64,000 nucleotides of DNA. Source: Methanobacterium sp. UBA44. GTDB lineage: Archaea > Methanobacteriota > Methanobacteria > Methanobacteriales > Methanobacteriaceae. The notes under the pieces are model-generated. The model was given only the letters and a program-made list of their open reading frames with translations, ran no database searches and was not told where the DNA came from. The first letter of the stretch is position 1; each line of letters opens with the position of its first letter. Below, piece by piece: positions 1-9,194 of this stretch. Where the stretch lies: positions 49,040 through 113,039 of the forward strand of contig DACV01000005.1 in the NCBI GenBank assembly GCA_002494885.1, read 5' to 3'. Made by a program: the position numbers and the translations under genes.

Positions 1-239
1 ACATCCACCTCTTCTCCTTTGCTTCTGATTTTAAGATAGAGCATTACAAGCAGAATCGGCAAAATACCTGCAAATATAACACATACAGCGGTTATTATTA
101 TAAAATCATGTAGATTTAGAAAAAAATAGTTTATTAAGGCAAATACAGGTAGGGATATTATTGGAGCGTATGCAATATTTGAAATAAACTTTGCAAACCG
201 CCTTTTATAATCATCTGAAATTAATGAGCCGCTAACCAT
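1..239 (-). CDS. Integral membrane protein, N-terminal part, cut by window edge
   Basis: Reading from an ATG at 239 on the minus strand gives 79 residues without a stop before the window edge. The visible part has a basic cytoplasmic start (residues 1-16, with KRR), then two hydrophobic segments (about 22-40 and 45-67), then a charged stretch with KIRSKGEE. Two closely spaced helices followed by a charged loop fit the start of PAP2-type phosphatase-like membrane proteins found in methanogens, but the catalytic motifs would lie outside the window. The family name is therefore a guess; the membrane character is seen directly. Confidence 0.5.
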   Translation of the reverse strand, partial: MVSGSLISDDYKRRFAKFISNIAYAPIISLPVFALINYFFLNLHDFIIITAVCVIFAGILPILLVMLYLKIRSKGEEVD

Positions 240-364
240 ACAATTACCTTATTTTTCATGAGATTTTTTAGAATAAGTTTCTATTTATAGGTTAATGGGT
301 ATATAAACTTGATTATTTATATTTCTATTGTATCAGTTAATATGGGCCTATTTTATTATTTAAC

Positions 365-1531
365 TTAAATCAACAGGAAACTACCCGGAATAAGGCTTGT
401 TGCAAGCATAACCATGTTTATTTCTCGATGTTCAATCCATGTTCTTGATTTTCTGTTTTTATCATTTATCCAGAATTCTTCAATTTGTTTTGCCAGAGGC
501 ATGTAATCCACTAGTTTTTCTACGCTTTTGAGTAGCACTTCGTTTTTATTAAACAAATCTGGGTTCTGGTTGATCCATTCAAGTAATTTTTCCATGCCTT
601 CTAAACCAATAGATATGCCTAATTCTCGGAAGGCCAGTCTATAATCAGCCGAAATGTCGAAGGGATCGTTTTTTGTCAAGAAGTCAATACCCAGAATGGC
701 TGAAGCCAGAACAGTTTCTAAAAGATCACCATACTCCAATTCGCCCCTTAGCATCAGCTGAGCAATTCTTGAGGCATCCCAAAGCAGACCTCCAATGCCC
801 AGAGGGTCATTTGTTGCAAGAGACTGTCCTGATAAGAGTATAGCCATATCAGCAATTTCTTTACTGAGTCCTGGGGTTGATGATTTCCCAAAATCCCTTG
901 AAGTTTCCTGTAGCTCACTGTAAGTTACAAAACCATCTAAAGGATCATGCTGGCCCATAGAACGTACCAGGGGATAAGTAAGGTCAATACTCATTTTCCA
1001 GTACATTATTTTTCCTTTTCCAGCAGGATACACGAATCCTGTATGGGCTGCTTCTGCAAGTTCTAATGCCCAATCGTTAAAAGTTAGATCTCCAGTTATT
1101 TCACTCGCTCGATTAAGTGCATGCATCCATTTAGTTAAATAATGGTAATATTGCCCGTCCTGTTCCCATTCTAAACGTTCATCAAAGGGTTCATATGGTT
1201 TACGTTCGTTTTGTTCTTTTCCTATTCGCAAGCCTCCTCTGGTTGGATGTAATGCCCCTTCATCTTCTCCAAGGCCGCTAATCCACCCCTTCCGAGGATC
1301 ATCGTCACGATGTTTTCCAAGAGTATGATGCACTTGCCCAATCAGACGCAGAGCCAGATCAATATAGAATTTATCACTGGTTTGTTTGAAAAGTTCGAGA
1401 TAATTACAAACTGCAAAGGCATCTGTCCATAAATATCTTTTTGGTTTTTTATTTACTGGTTCAAGTCCTGTAATTCCAGCAAACTTGAGCATAATTCCTT
1501 TTGCAAGCTCCAAATTTGGATTTGATTTCAT
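365..1531 (-). CDS. Conserved hypothetical protein, probably all-helical toroid fold
   Basis: This is a 388-residue soluble protein with no signal peptide. The ATG at 1531 is preferred over a TTG 24 bases upstream because GGTGA sits directly before it. The sequence has repeated helix pairs rich in aromatic residues, for example WTDAFAVCNYLEL near residue 35 and DGQYYHYLTKWMHALNRA near 125, plus conserved-looking HTLGKHRDDDPRKGWISG. This pattern resembles alpha/alpha-barrel (six-hairpin) proteins such as glycosidase or epimerase relatives, but I do not recognise the family and see no catalytic signature. It stands alone, separated from its neighbours by more than 120 bases on each side. Confidence 0.6.
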   Translation of the reverse strand: MKSNPNLELAKGIMLKFAGITGLEPVNKKPKRYLWTDAFAVCNYLELFKQTSDKFYIDLALRLIGQVHHTLGKHRDDDPRKGWISGLGEDEGALHPTRGGLRIGKEQNERKPYEPFDERLEWEQDGQYYHYLTKWMHALNRASEITGDLTFNDWALELAEAAHTGFVYPAGKGKIMYWKMSIDLTYPLVRSMGQHDPLDGFVTYSELQETSRDFGKSSTPGLSKEIADMAILLSGQSLATNDPLGIGGLLWDASRIAQLMLRGELEYGDLLETVLASAILGIDFLTKNDPFDISADYRLAFRELGISIGLEGMEKLLEWINQNPDLFNKNEVLLKSVEKLVDYMPLAKQIEEFWINDKNRKSRTWIEHREINMVMLATSLIPGSFLLI

Positions 1532-1723
1532 ACTTTCACCATAATTACTTTTCAATTAATATGTATTACTTATATCAATTATAATTTACTGGTTTAAAAA
1601 TCAGGCCTTTTATAAAGGACCCTAAAATTGAATTTAAGCTGAATTAGAGTTAAGAAATGATCTATATTAAATTGTAATGGGAAAAATCATTAAAAAACTT
1701 AGTGGTTAATTAAAAAAATAAAC

Positions 1724-2149
1724 TTACTGCCAGATATATAATTTAAAAGTGTAATTGCCATAATTTCTGACCCCAATAACAAGATTATCTGCATTTTCCA
1801 TATCTGCGTTTGAAGCAATGGTTTTACCATTTAGCTGGCTTATTTCGGTTAAATTATACTTCATATTTCCAAGGGTTTTATTCAGGTAAAAATCAGCAAC
1901 TGATTCTGGACTTTCATTGTTCAATATAAGAAGATCAGTGATTTTTTGGAGAACTGTGAACTTTTCATCCTCTATTTTATAATTGGCCATTATTTCCAGT
2001 GTATCCTGGGCATGGTTACTGATCCTTATTTCATCAGAAGAAAAATGAATATTTATACTGCCAGAATTGGCTACTGTAGTAAGAAGGATAAATAGGGGTA
2101 TTAAAGCCAGTGCTGCATCGATACTGAAAATTGCCCCCTTACTGTTCAT
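1724..2149 (-). CDS. Type IV pilin-like membrane-anchored protein
   Basis: A 141-residue protein. It begins MNSKGAIFSIDAALALIPLF, a short basic leader with a KG junction, an acidic residue about five positions later and a long hydrophobic helix, then a polar extracellular domain. This is the layout of archaeal class III/prepilin-type signal sequences, cut by an FlaK- or EppA-like peptidase. The remaining domain is not recognisable and ends in YTFKLYIWQ. It may be a minor pilin or a surface protein; no pilus assembly genes are visible nearby. The pilin-like N-terminus is seen, the function is inferred. Confidence 0.55.
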   Translation of the reverse strand: MNSKGAIFSIDAALALIPLFILLTTVANSGSINIHFSSDEIRISNHAQDTLEIMANYKIEDEKFTVLQKITDLLILNNESPESVADFYLNKTLGNMKYNLTEISQLNGKTIASNADMENADNLVIGVRNYGNYTFKLYIWQ

Positions 2150-2208
2150 ATTATTATTTATTGCACAATTATTATTTAAATGTTTTCCTAATTCGGGTGT
2201 TTATGGGC

Positions 2209-3570
2209 TTATTTATTATTGATAGCCCTCACTACCTTATCTTTTTTATTTATAGCATTAATTGCAGCTTTTTCAACTTTACGGCGCATTAAATCGAAGT
2301 CTTCTGGTGTTGTATCACCAACTATCTTTTTAATTTTGGTATAGGCAGCCTCTCTAAATAGAGGTTTGATCTCTTCTTCAACACCATCTTTTAAAAGTTT
2401 AGCTTTTCCACTGTCATCTACATAACCGATTTCAGATATAGCTACATCTGCACTGGATATTGCTTTTTTAACATCTTCACCAACTTCTTCAGGGGCTATT
2501 ATCATCAAAGAATCCACTGAAACTCCAAGAGGGTCTATATCCAATTCTTCAAGCATCTGGAGCACTTTTGGATTGATCATTTCCATTATTTTTTCATGGT
2601 AAAAGGTTAATCCAAGCCCTGTTGTATCTGAAATTTCATGAGCATCTCCACGAAGCCCTCCATTGGTTACATCGGTCATTGCATGTACTTTGGGAAGTAA
2701 TCCTGCGTTAAAAATAGCTTCTGAAGCTTTTATAAAGCTGATATCCATTGTTTCTTTCACAACATCAAACATTCCATGATATATTGCAGTTGTGGTTATA
2801 GTTCCTCCTCCAGAACCCTCAGTTAACAGGATAACATCTCCAACTTCAGCTCTTTTCCTTGCAGTCGGCGGATATTCAGATATGCCAATTGCACCCACTG
2901 CGCTAACCAGTCTGTCACCTAAAACCATATCTCCGCCAACTCGAAGGGTGCTACCCGCCACAAGGGGCACATTTACAAGTTCAGAGACTGCACAGACCCC
3001 TGCAGTAAAATCAAACAGTTTTCCAACGTCACCGTCATCGGCAAGGTGAAGATCGCTAATTACAGCAACAGGGTCTGCACCCATGACGCACACATCTCTT
3101 AAAGCGGCTCTTGCCACATGAAAACCGCCTAAAAATGGATATTCACTTAAGCGAGAGTGTATTCCATCAACAGCAGTTGTCACATAAATATCATTTGATC
3201 CAACGCTTTTTTTAACCACTCCGCCGTCATCCTGGGCTTCTGGAGTAATAAATGCCTTTGTGTGGGCGCTGGAAACTATGTCGGCAATCTTTCTGTGAAC
3301 AAAGAAATCCCCTGCTCCTCGCGAACCAACACCAATCTGGCCCATAGCAACATCAGCCTTAGGATATTCAATCAATTCCCTTAAAAATTCATCAGGATGA
3401 AATTCGATTTCCATGGTGTGTTTTACCTCTTCAATCACTGCAGAGGCCATTTTAAATGCTTGTTCAGGATCTATATCTTTGTATTCAAGTATTTTATCTT
3501 TTAAACTGTTTAAAACGGTTATTTCATCGTCCTGCTTTAGTGCATGTCTTACAAAGCCTTCTATGTCCAT
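2209..3570 (-). CDS. AIR synthase-related (PurM/HypE-like) protein
   Basis: A 453-residue protein with the fold signature of the PurM/ThiL/HypE/SelD superfamily, which bind ATP and phosphorylate or activate substrates. Visible elements are GQIGVGSRGAGDFFVHRKIA near residue 80, VTTAVDGIHSRLSEYPFLGG (ATP-site Asp) near 130, DVCVMGADPVAVISDLHLADDG near 158 and DVTNGGLRGDAHEISDTTG near 300. The extra N-terminal 75 residues are helical. It is longer than HypE or ThiL (about 330 residues) and belongs to the methanogen AIR-synthase-like group with no proven substrate. It lies upstream of hisH on the same strand but with a gap of about 70 bases on that side. Confidence 0.75.
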   Translation of the reverse strand: MDIEGFVRHALKQDDEITVLNSLKDKILEYKDIDPEQAFKMASAVIEEVKHTMEIEFHPDEFLRELIEYPKADVAMGQIGVGSRGAGDFFVHRKIADIVSSAHTKAFITPEAQDDGGVVKKSVGSNDIYVTTAVDGIHSRLSEYPFLGGFHVARAALRDVCVMGADPVAVISDLHLADDGDVGKLFDFTAGVCAVSELVNVPLVAGSTLRVGGDMVLGDRLVSAVGAIGISEYPPTARKRAEVGDVILLTEGSGGGTITTTAIYHGMFDVVKETMDISFIKASEAIFNAGLLPKVHAMTDVTNGGLRGDAHEISDTTGLGLTFYHEKIMEMINPKVLQMLEELDIDPLGVSVDSLMIIAPEEVGEDVKKAISSADVAISEIGYVDDSGKAKLLKDGVEEEIKPLFREAAYTKIKKIVGDTTPEDFDLMRRKVEKAAINAINKKDKVVRAINNK

Positions 3571-3644
3571 TGATTCACCTTCATAGTTGTCTATTTTGTT
3601 AAAAGAATTAATATTATTTCATGAAGTTATTGAAGTATTATGAC

Positions 3645-4238
3645 CTATATCTCTTTAACGAAGTTTCTCAGGATATTGAGACCAATTTCGCCGCTTTTTT
3701 CTGGATGGAACTGGGTTGCAAAGACATTATCCTTGCATACAGCCGCCGTAATATCAGTTCCATAATCGGTGGTTGCAGCTATTATGTTTTCATTTTCTGG
3801 TTTTACATAATAAGAATGAACAAAATATACGTAATCATTACCAATATTATTGAGTATAGGGCATTCATTTGCAATTTTTAAATTATTCCAGCCAATATGG
3901 GGTATTTTAACCCCTTCGGGAAGACGTAAAACATCTCCTTTAAATACATCAAGTCCTTCTATGTATTTATCTTCCTGACTTTTAGTAAATAAAAGTTGTA
4001 ATCCAAGACAAACCCCTAAAAATGGCTTTCCAGTATTTATATAATCGTGGATTAACTCTTTATAATCTTCAAGATGTTTCATGGCTCTTCCGAAAGCTCC
4101 CACACCAGGTAAGACAAGTGCATCGGCTTTTTCTATTTTATATGGATCTCTGGTTATTGTTGCATCTGCACCGACTTTTAAAAAGCCATTTCTAATGCTT
4201 TTTAGGTTTCCTGTCCCATAATCTATTATTGCTATCAT
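3645..4238 (-). CDS. hisH: Imidazole glycerol phosphate synthase glutaminase subunit HisH
   Basis: A class I glutamine amidotransferase of 197 residues that supplies ammonia to HisF for the fifth step of histidine synthesis. It begins MIAIIDYGTGNLKSIRNGF, has the nucleophile elbow GVCLGLQLLF (Cys77) and the His-Glu pair in QFHPEKSG near residue 180, so all catalytic residues are present. Length is normal. It lies 16 bases downstream of the nucleotidyltransferase gene on the same strand, so the two are probably cotranscribed. No other his genes occur in the window, as is usual for scattered histidine genes in methanogens. Confidence 0.93.
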   Translation of the reverse strand: MIAIIDYGTGNLKSIRNGFLKVGADATITRDPYKIEKADALVLPGVGAFGRAMKHLEDYKELIHDYINTGKPFLGVCLGLQLLFTKSQEDKYIEGLDVFKGDVLRLPEGVKIPHIGWNNLKIANECPILNNIGNDYVYFVHSYYVKPENENIIAATTDYGTDITAAVCKDNVFATQFHPEKSGEIGLNILRNFVKEI

Positions 4239-4254
4239 TGATTTTCACACTGAA

Positions 4255-5313
4255 TTAAGCTGTTTTGGATCTATCTTTAGAAGCCCTTGTATAAATATCG
4301 TTCAAACGTTTTGTATCATCCAGATGTGGTGTTGATACCTCATGTAAGATAGTATTTTCCATGGCAACGATAGAATGAGGCACTTCTGGCTCAATTCGGA
4401 TAGTGTCATTTTTTCCAAAGTATTCTTTCCTATCGTCGAATTTTATGTAACCTTTACCACTTACGATGTACATAGTTTCATCTTTTTCTTCATGAAGATG
4501 GAAAGAGGTACTGAATCCTTCTTTAAGGAATAATTCCTTGGTCATGTATTGTTCAGTGTAAATCAGAACTTTTTCATATCCCCATGGCTTATCTATTCTA
4601 TTTCTGTATTCTTTTCTAATTTCTTCCAGTTCTTTGGAAGTATCTATGGCCATCCAGAAAAGTCCATCTTCTTTGTAGTAACCAAGCTGATTTTCATTGG
4701 CTAACATTGGGAATACAGTCTTTTCAATGTCTCCGACATCAAAATTACCGAAGTTAATTTCTCCATTTGAAAAATAAACTCCTCCATTTATATAATAATC
4801 GAGAAGAGGCTTTTCTTTAAATGAAACCAATTTATCTCCACTTATTTCAACGATTCCATAGGGAGACATCATTTTAGTTATAAAGATTGAAAAAGGATAA
4901 TCAGACTTTTCACCCTGCATAATCATTTTTTTAATGTTTAAGTCAGCTACTACATCCCCGTTTCGTATAACACATTGTTCATTATCCTTTATTTGTTCCA
5001 TACCTAATTTAATGGCATTTAATGTACCGAGAGGTTCTTTTTCTATAACATATTCAATTTTCATGCCATTATATTCATTTCCATACCTTTCTTCTATTTT
5101 ATCGCTTAAAAAGCCGGTTAAAAGAAGTACACGATCTACTCCTGCATTTTTGAAATCGAATATCTGTTTATCCAGGATGGTATAATTGTCCTGATCTTCT
5201 AAAATTGAATAATTATCTTTGATTTCAATCAGAGGTTTGGGAACATTGTCGGTAAGCGGTCTTAACCGTTTTCCGAAGCCCCCACAAAGTATCATTCCTG
5301 CAGTGCTGCTCAT
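4255..5313 (-). CDS. Sugar-phosphate nucleotidyltransferase fused to a C-terminal cupin
   Basis: A 352-residue fusion. Residues 1-235 are a nucleotidyltransferase with the signature GGFGKRLRPLTDNVPKPLIE, an RNGDVV metal-site motif and INGGVYF. Residues 240-345 are a cupin of the mannose-6-phosphate isomerase/GDP-mannose type (FHLHEEKDETMYIVSGKGYI, then EPEVPHSIVA). The likely role is activation of a sugar phosphate for surface polysaccharide or glycan synthesis; the sugar cannot be told. The ATG at 5313 is chosen over one 24 bases upstream because GGTGAT stands directly before it. Odd: between the KPLIE motif and the LDKQ helix the segment DNYSIL is followed by DNYTIL, a small internal duplication. 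Confidence 0.8.
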   Translation of the reverse strand: MSSTAGMILCGGFGKRLRPLTDNVPKPLIEIKDNYSILEDQDNYTILDKQIFDFKNAGVDRVLLLTGFLSDKIEERYGNEYNGMKIEYVIEKEPLGTLNAIKLGMEQIKDNEQCVIRNGDVVADLNIKKMIMQGEKSDYPFSIFITKMMSPYGIVEISGDKLVSFKEKPLLDYYINGGVYFSNGEINFGNFDVGDIEKTVFPMLANENQLGYYKEDGLFWMAIDTSKELEEIRKEYRNRIDKPWGYEKVLIYTEQYMTKELFLKEGFSTSFHLHEEKDETMYIVSGKGYIKFDDRKEYFGKNDTIRIEPEVPHSIVAMENTILHEVSTPHLDDTKRLNDIYTRASKDRSKTA

Positions 5314-5394
5314 ATTATCACCATGAAAATAATGCATGATTATATTTTTGTTTTTTTAATAGATATTAATTATTATCGTTTATTCATAGTTTGA

Positions 5395-6465
5395 TTAATC
5401 CAGTATTTCCTTTAAAACATGACCGAAATCAGATTTTACAATCTTATCGGTGCCCAGAGTTTTAGAATGAGCATCTAATTCTGTTACAACATACCTGTAT
5501 CCTATTTCTTTTAAGGGTTCTACAAGTCTTGGACCATCTGTTATTGCTAAAGCTTCTACATTTAATTTTTCAATGGGTACAGCATGAGGTACTCCTGCAA
5601 CAACTAAAAAATCAATCTTTTTTTCCTTTAAAATATCTGCAGCCTTATTTCCTGTTACTGGATATTCATCAAGACCTCCAGTTATAAATTCAATTCTAAC
5701 TCCCTTATTTTCAAGTTCTTTTTGAATGTTGGCAGCATGCTGTCTAATTCTTGGAAGTCCAGTGTTCTTATCGAGATTTGCAATTATTAATGCCTTATTT
5801 TTGGGATTTATTTTATCAAAAGGAATCTTTAAAATGTCTGCAAAAAGATAGGTGGTCTCTTTCTTTGCATTTAATATAATGGCGATTTTTTCTCCATTTT
5901 TGATTTTTTCAATGAGCATTTCTGCTATTTCTCTTTTATCATCGCCGTAGGAAGGGGCTATGTATTCTCCTTTTGCCATTCCTCGTGTTTTTTCAATTTT
6001 AGTTGCTAATTTAAGCATTTCAGATTGTCTTTCAGTTTCTTCTTCAGGTATGATTCCTTCCTTACTTGCAGCCTCTAAAACAGCAATGGCTCCTTCTGTG
6101 TTGTCTCCTTCACTTAAACCACCATGGGATTCCACTGCAAGCACCTTTGCATTTATGTTGGCATTTTGGACGGCTTCTTTAAGGTCTTCACCAATTATCA
6201 TGCTTGCACAGGTTCCTACAATCCCTACAAGTTCTGGTTTGAACATTGAATCCACTTTCTGGAGCGTTTCTTCTAATTTGACAGATGCTCCAAAAATAAA
6301 ATCATTTTCAGACATGGCAGTAGTTACAACTCTTACCCCGTCATTTTCAAGGAGTCTTCCTGTTCTAAAACAGCAGCCATGGGGGCCGTGAAGTATAATA
6401 ACATCAGCGTTAAGGTCTCTTAAAGTATAAAGCGATGCAGCAATTGGACTTGGTCTTGGATGCAA
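5395..6465 (-). CDS. cfbD: Ni-sirohydrochlorin a,c-diamide reductive cyclase subunit CfbD
   Basis: A NifD-like protein of 356 residues that, with the NifH-like CfbC, reductively cyclises Ni-sirohydrochlorin a,c-diamide in coenzyme F430 synthesis for methyl-coenzyme M reductase. The N-terminus HPRPSPIAASLYTL followed by HGPHGCCFRTGRLLE (Cys31/Cys32) and GIVGTCASMI (Cys86) are the family hallmarks and include Fe-S ligand candidates. The start is a TTG at 6465 behind GAGGTGA with a four-base spacer. The gene is alone, divergent from the secreted protein at 6680; the other cfb genes are not in the window. Confidence 0.9.
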   Translation of the reverse strand: MHPRPSPIAASLYTLRDLNADVIILHGPHGCCFRTGRLLENDGVRVVTTAMSENDFIFGASVKLEETLQKVDSMFKPELVGIVGTCASMIIGEDLKEAVQNANINAKVLAVESHGGLSEGDNTEGAIAVLEAASKEGIIPEEETERQSEMLKLATKIEKTRGMAKGEYIAPSYGDDKREIAEMLIEKIKNGEKIAIILNAKKETTYLFADILKIPFDKINPKNKALIIANLDKNTGLPRIRQHAANIQKELENKGVRIEFITGGLDEYPVTGNKAADILKEKKIDFLVVAGVPHAVPIEKLNVEALAITDGPRLVEPLKEIGYRYVVTELDAHSKTLGTDKIVKSDFGHVLKEILD

Positions 6466-6679
6466 ATTTTCACCTCTTAAATGTAAATCTCTAATTATGG
6501 TTCTTTTAATAATTTGATATGAATAAATCAGTTATATTATTTAGGAATTGATCCATTTTTTATTTATATTAAACTGAAAAGAGAAAAATTTAAGATATGA
6601 GTATTAAAATACAATTTAAGCAATGACCATAATTCATCTAGAAGTTTATATTTAGAATTAATTATTTGTAAGGGGTATA

Positions 6680-7408
6680 ATGAGTAAAAAGAGTTATATA
6701 TTAATATTTTTAGTTTTAATAACGGCTTTAACAGGGTTTATGGGTTTTAAGGGGTTTTTAAATCAGAATAATGAACAATTTATACAATTTAAATCCTTAA
6801 ATATTCCAGAAACTACAATATTAGGAAATAATAGTATGGGAACCGTTATTAAAAGCGGGCCTTATGGAAATCCCAATTCAAAATCCAAAATTGCTTTAAT
6901 AGTGGGAGTACATCCTCTGGAGACAAATTCACACAGAGCTATGGCTGCATCTTTGTATAGTCTTTCTAAATCACTTGATCATTCCTATTATATTTACAGC
7001 ATTCATGTTACTAAGGACAGATATTCCTATAATGATGGAAGGGTAAATGGTCAATTACTGGCCAAATTTGTAGTTTCTGATATAAAAAAGAATGATTTTG
7101 ATCTTGCGGTTGATGTTCATTCAAATAGAGGTTATTATAAACAAAATAGATTTATATGTGTACCTGTAGCAGATAATAAGTCAAAAGAAATGGCATTTAG
7201 CATTAAAAATAAAATTCCATGGCTTGTTTATTATGTTCCTCCTAAAGAAAAGGGGCCTTCAAGTCCAAATTTCGTTACAGTCCCTTTAATAAATTCAGGA
7301 ACTCCAGCAGTTGTTTATGAAACCTATATCTATGAATCTTATTATCTAACCATAAAACACGCTGCAGAAATTATTTCAGCCATTGATGAATTGAATTTAG
7401 TGGATTAA
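6680..7408 (+). CDS. Secreted metallocarboxypeptidase-like protein
   Basis: A 242-residue protein with an N-terminal membrane anchor or signal peptide (residues 5-25). The rest looks like a zinc carboxypeptidase/aspartoacylase fold: VGVHPLETNSH supplies HxxE zinc ligands, DVHSNRG a third ligand, and PAVVYETYIYE near the end a candidate catalytic Glu. The same series (VGVHPQENGIH, DNHENH, PTIIYETYIYD) occurs in the larger protein at 22385-23599, so the two are paralogues. Substrates could be pseudomurein or other cell-wall peptides, but that is inference. A TATA-like TTTATATT lies at 6645-6652 and AGGGG precedes the ATG. The sfsA gene follows after one base. Confidence 0.65.
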   Translation: MSKKSYILIFLVLITALTGFMGFKGFLNQNNEQFIQFKSLNIPETTILGNNSMGTVIKSGPYGNPNSKSKIALIVGVHPLETNSHRAMAASLYSLSKSLDHSYYIYSIHVTKDRYSYNDGRVNGQLLAKFVVSDIKKNDFDLAVDVHSNRGYYKQNRFICVPVADNKSKEMAFSIKNKIPWLVYYVPPKEKGPSSPNFVTVPLINSGTPAVVYETYIYESYYLTIKHAAEIISAIDELNLVD

Positions 7409-7409
7409 A

Positions 7410-8126
7410 ATGATAATCAGAAACATAATTCATGGAAACTTCATAGATAGACCAAACAGGTTCACAGTTAAATTCAGTCATGATCAGGGAATAGATATGG
7501 CTCATTTAAGGGATCCGGGAAGGCTTAAAGAGCTTTTAAAACATGATGCAGAATTACTTTTAAGACCAGCCCTAAACAGCAAGAATAGAAAGACTAAATT
7601 TGATGTTATAGCTGTCATGAAGGATGATTTATGGGTTCTAATTAATTCGGGATTTCATAGCGATATCGCTGCTGATTTAATTGATTTTCAGTTGATAGAA
7701 GAATTCAGTGAATATTCTATAGAAAGAAGGGAATACACTTACGGTAAAAGCCGAATTGACTTTCTTCTAACTGATAAAAACGAAAAAAAGATGCTGCTTG
7801 AGGTTAAGGGATGCACCCTTGTTGAAGATGGACTGGCCAGATTTCCAGATGCCCCTACTTCAAGGGGTAAAAAACACGTTGAAGAACTTATTATGTCCAA
7901 AAAAGAGAGTTATGAAGCAGCAATTCTTTTTCTAATTTTTTGTGAAGATTCAAGATGTTTTTCTCCCCATTTTAATATGGATCCAGATTTTTCAAATGCC
8001 CTGAAGGATGCTCATAAAAAAGGAGTTAATATAATTGCATATTCGTTTAAAAATATTTATAAAAATGGGACTTTGGAAATAAAACCCTTTAAAAGAATTG
8101 AAATAAGATTATTTGATCCTATTTAG
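7410..8126 (+). CDS. sfsA: SfsA family DNA/RNA nuclease-like protein
   Basis: A 238-residue member of the SfsA (sugar fermentation stimulation) family, known in bacteria as a DNA-binding protein with a PD-(D/E)xK nuclease-like domain. The family features are present: MAHLRDPGRLKELL near residue 30, YGKSRIDFLLTD near 110, the LLEVKGCTLVEDGLARFPDAP core near 130, followed by TSRGKKHVEEL. The gene starts one base after the stop of the secreted metallopeptidase gene and its tail overlaps the convergent K+ channel gene by 8 bases. Its role in archaea is unknown. Confidence 0.88.
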   Translation: MIIRNIIHGNFIDRPNRFTVKFSHDQGIDMAHLRDPGRLKELLKHDAELLLRPALNSKNRKTKFDVIAVMKDDLWVLINSGFHSDIAADLIDFQLIEEFSEYSIERREYTYGKSRIDFLLTDKNEKKMLLEVKGCTLVEDGLARFPDAPTSRGKKHVEELIMSKKESYEAAILFLIFCEDSRCFSPHFNMDPDFSNALKDAHKKGVNIIAYSFKNIYKNGTLEIKPFKRIEIRLFDPI

Positions 8127-9147
8127 GTTTATTTGAGCCCATACGCTCTTTTTCTAACATTTCAAACTCTTCAGGTTTTCCAATTCCAAGCAGTATGTTC
8201 CCTGGCTTAATAACGTAATCCCTTGAGGGATCTATGGTTAAATTTCCACTATCACCAATACCAACCAGTATGATGCCTGTTCGTTCGTGCACATCAGCTT
8301 CAAGAACGGTTTTACCTGCAAAATAACTGTCTTCTGTTACTATTACTTCTTTCATTTCTCGACTTTTGTGTTCTGCCAGAACTTCCTGAACAAACATTGC
8401 CTCGTATCCATCATCAATACTCTTGTACATGAGCCTTCCAGAAATTACAAATGGAGATATAACCTGGGTTGCCCCTGCAAGTTCGAGCTGTTCTATGTTT
8501 TCATAGCGCTCTGCTTCTGCAATTATTCTAACATTCTGGTCTATTTTACGAATACTCAGTATACAATGGATACTTTTTGAATCTGAACCCATATCTACTA
8601 TTAGGGCTTTAGCTCCTTTAACATTGGCCTTTTTAAGATCTTTAATTCTTGTAGGATCACCATGAACAAAATTAACTTCATTTTTCAGAACTTTCTTGCG
8701 AACATTTTCATCTTCATCAATTACGAAAATTTCGTTTTCTTTTCCAATTTCTTTAATACACTCCATTGTACTTTCAGTCCAGCCACATATCACCACATGC
8801 TCTGTTTTTTTCACATTAATCAACCCCATTAACCTCATTTGCTGTCTTTGCACTATGAATTCAACTATTGACTCAATTGCAATTGCAAAGCTACCTATTC
8901 CTAAAACTATCAATGAAATGGCGAAAAACATTCCAAGACTGGTTTCAGGACTGTAATCACCATATCCTACTGTTCCAATAGTAACGAATGTCCAGTAAAG
9001 TGATACAATCCATGGTTGCCCTTCAATTAAATGAAATCCAATAGTTCCATAAGCAATAACTCCAAAAATTAAGATAAAAATACGTGTCATTCGTTCCTGG
9101 ATTAGCTTTGGGAAACGTTCTCTTAATAATCTGAATATTACAAACAT
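8119..9147 (-). CDS. mthK: Calcium-gated potassium channel, MthK type
   Basis: A 342-residue channel collinear with MthK of Methanothermobacter. Two membrane helices (about 22-42 and 73-98) flank a pore helix and the selectivity filter TVGYGD at residues 59-64, the same numbering as MthK. An RCK/TrkA-N domain (VVICGW from 118) and a C-terminal TrkA-C domain follow. The Ca2+-binding acids of MthK (D184, E210, E212) are kept as D185, E211 and E213, shifted by one insertion. Met107, from which MthK makes a soluble RCK subunit, is also kept. It should be a tetrameric pore with a ring of eight RCK domains at the inner membrane. Its tail overlaps sfsA by 8 bases. Confidence 0.93.
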   Translation of the reverse strand: MFVIFRLLRERFPKLIQERMTRIFILIFGVIAYGTIGFHLIEGQPWIVSLYWTFVTIGTVGYGDYSPETSLGMFFAISLIVLGIGSFAIAIESIVEFIVQRQQMRLMGLINVKKTEHVVICGWTESTMECIKEIGKENEIFVIDEDENVRKKVLKNEVNFVHGDPTRIKDLKKANVKGAKALIVDMGSDSKSIHCILSIRKIDQNVRIIAEAERYENIEQLELAGATQVISPFVISGRLMYKSIDDGYEAMFVQEVLAEHKSREMKEVIVTEDSYFAGKTVLEADVHERTGIILVGIGDSGNLTIDPSRDYVIKPGNILLGIGKPEEFEMLEKERMGSNKPK

Positions 9148-9174
9148 AGAAATTACCCTTTAAAATATTTAAAA

Positions 9175-9194
9175 AAGGAAATGGTTATTTCCTT
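9175..9194 (-). terminator. Hairpin terminator overlapping a stop codon
   Basis: On the minus strand the stop codon of the small membrane protein gene lies within a perfect 8-bp stem (AAGGAAAT and ATTTCCTT, four-base loop) followed by a run of T. This is the layout of an intrinsic terminator and would insulate that gene from the channel gene downstream. Confidence 0.5.

Noticed and set aside
5960..6391. 143-codon frame opposite cfbD
   Set aside because: It is the mirror of conserved CfbD sequence, without independent support.
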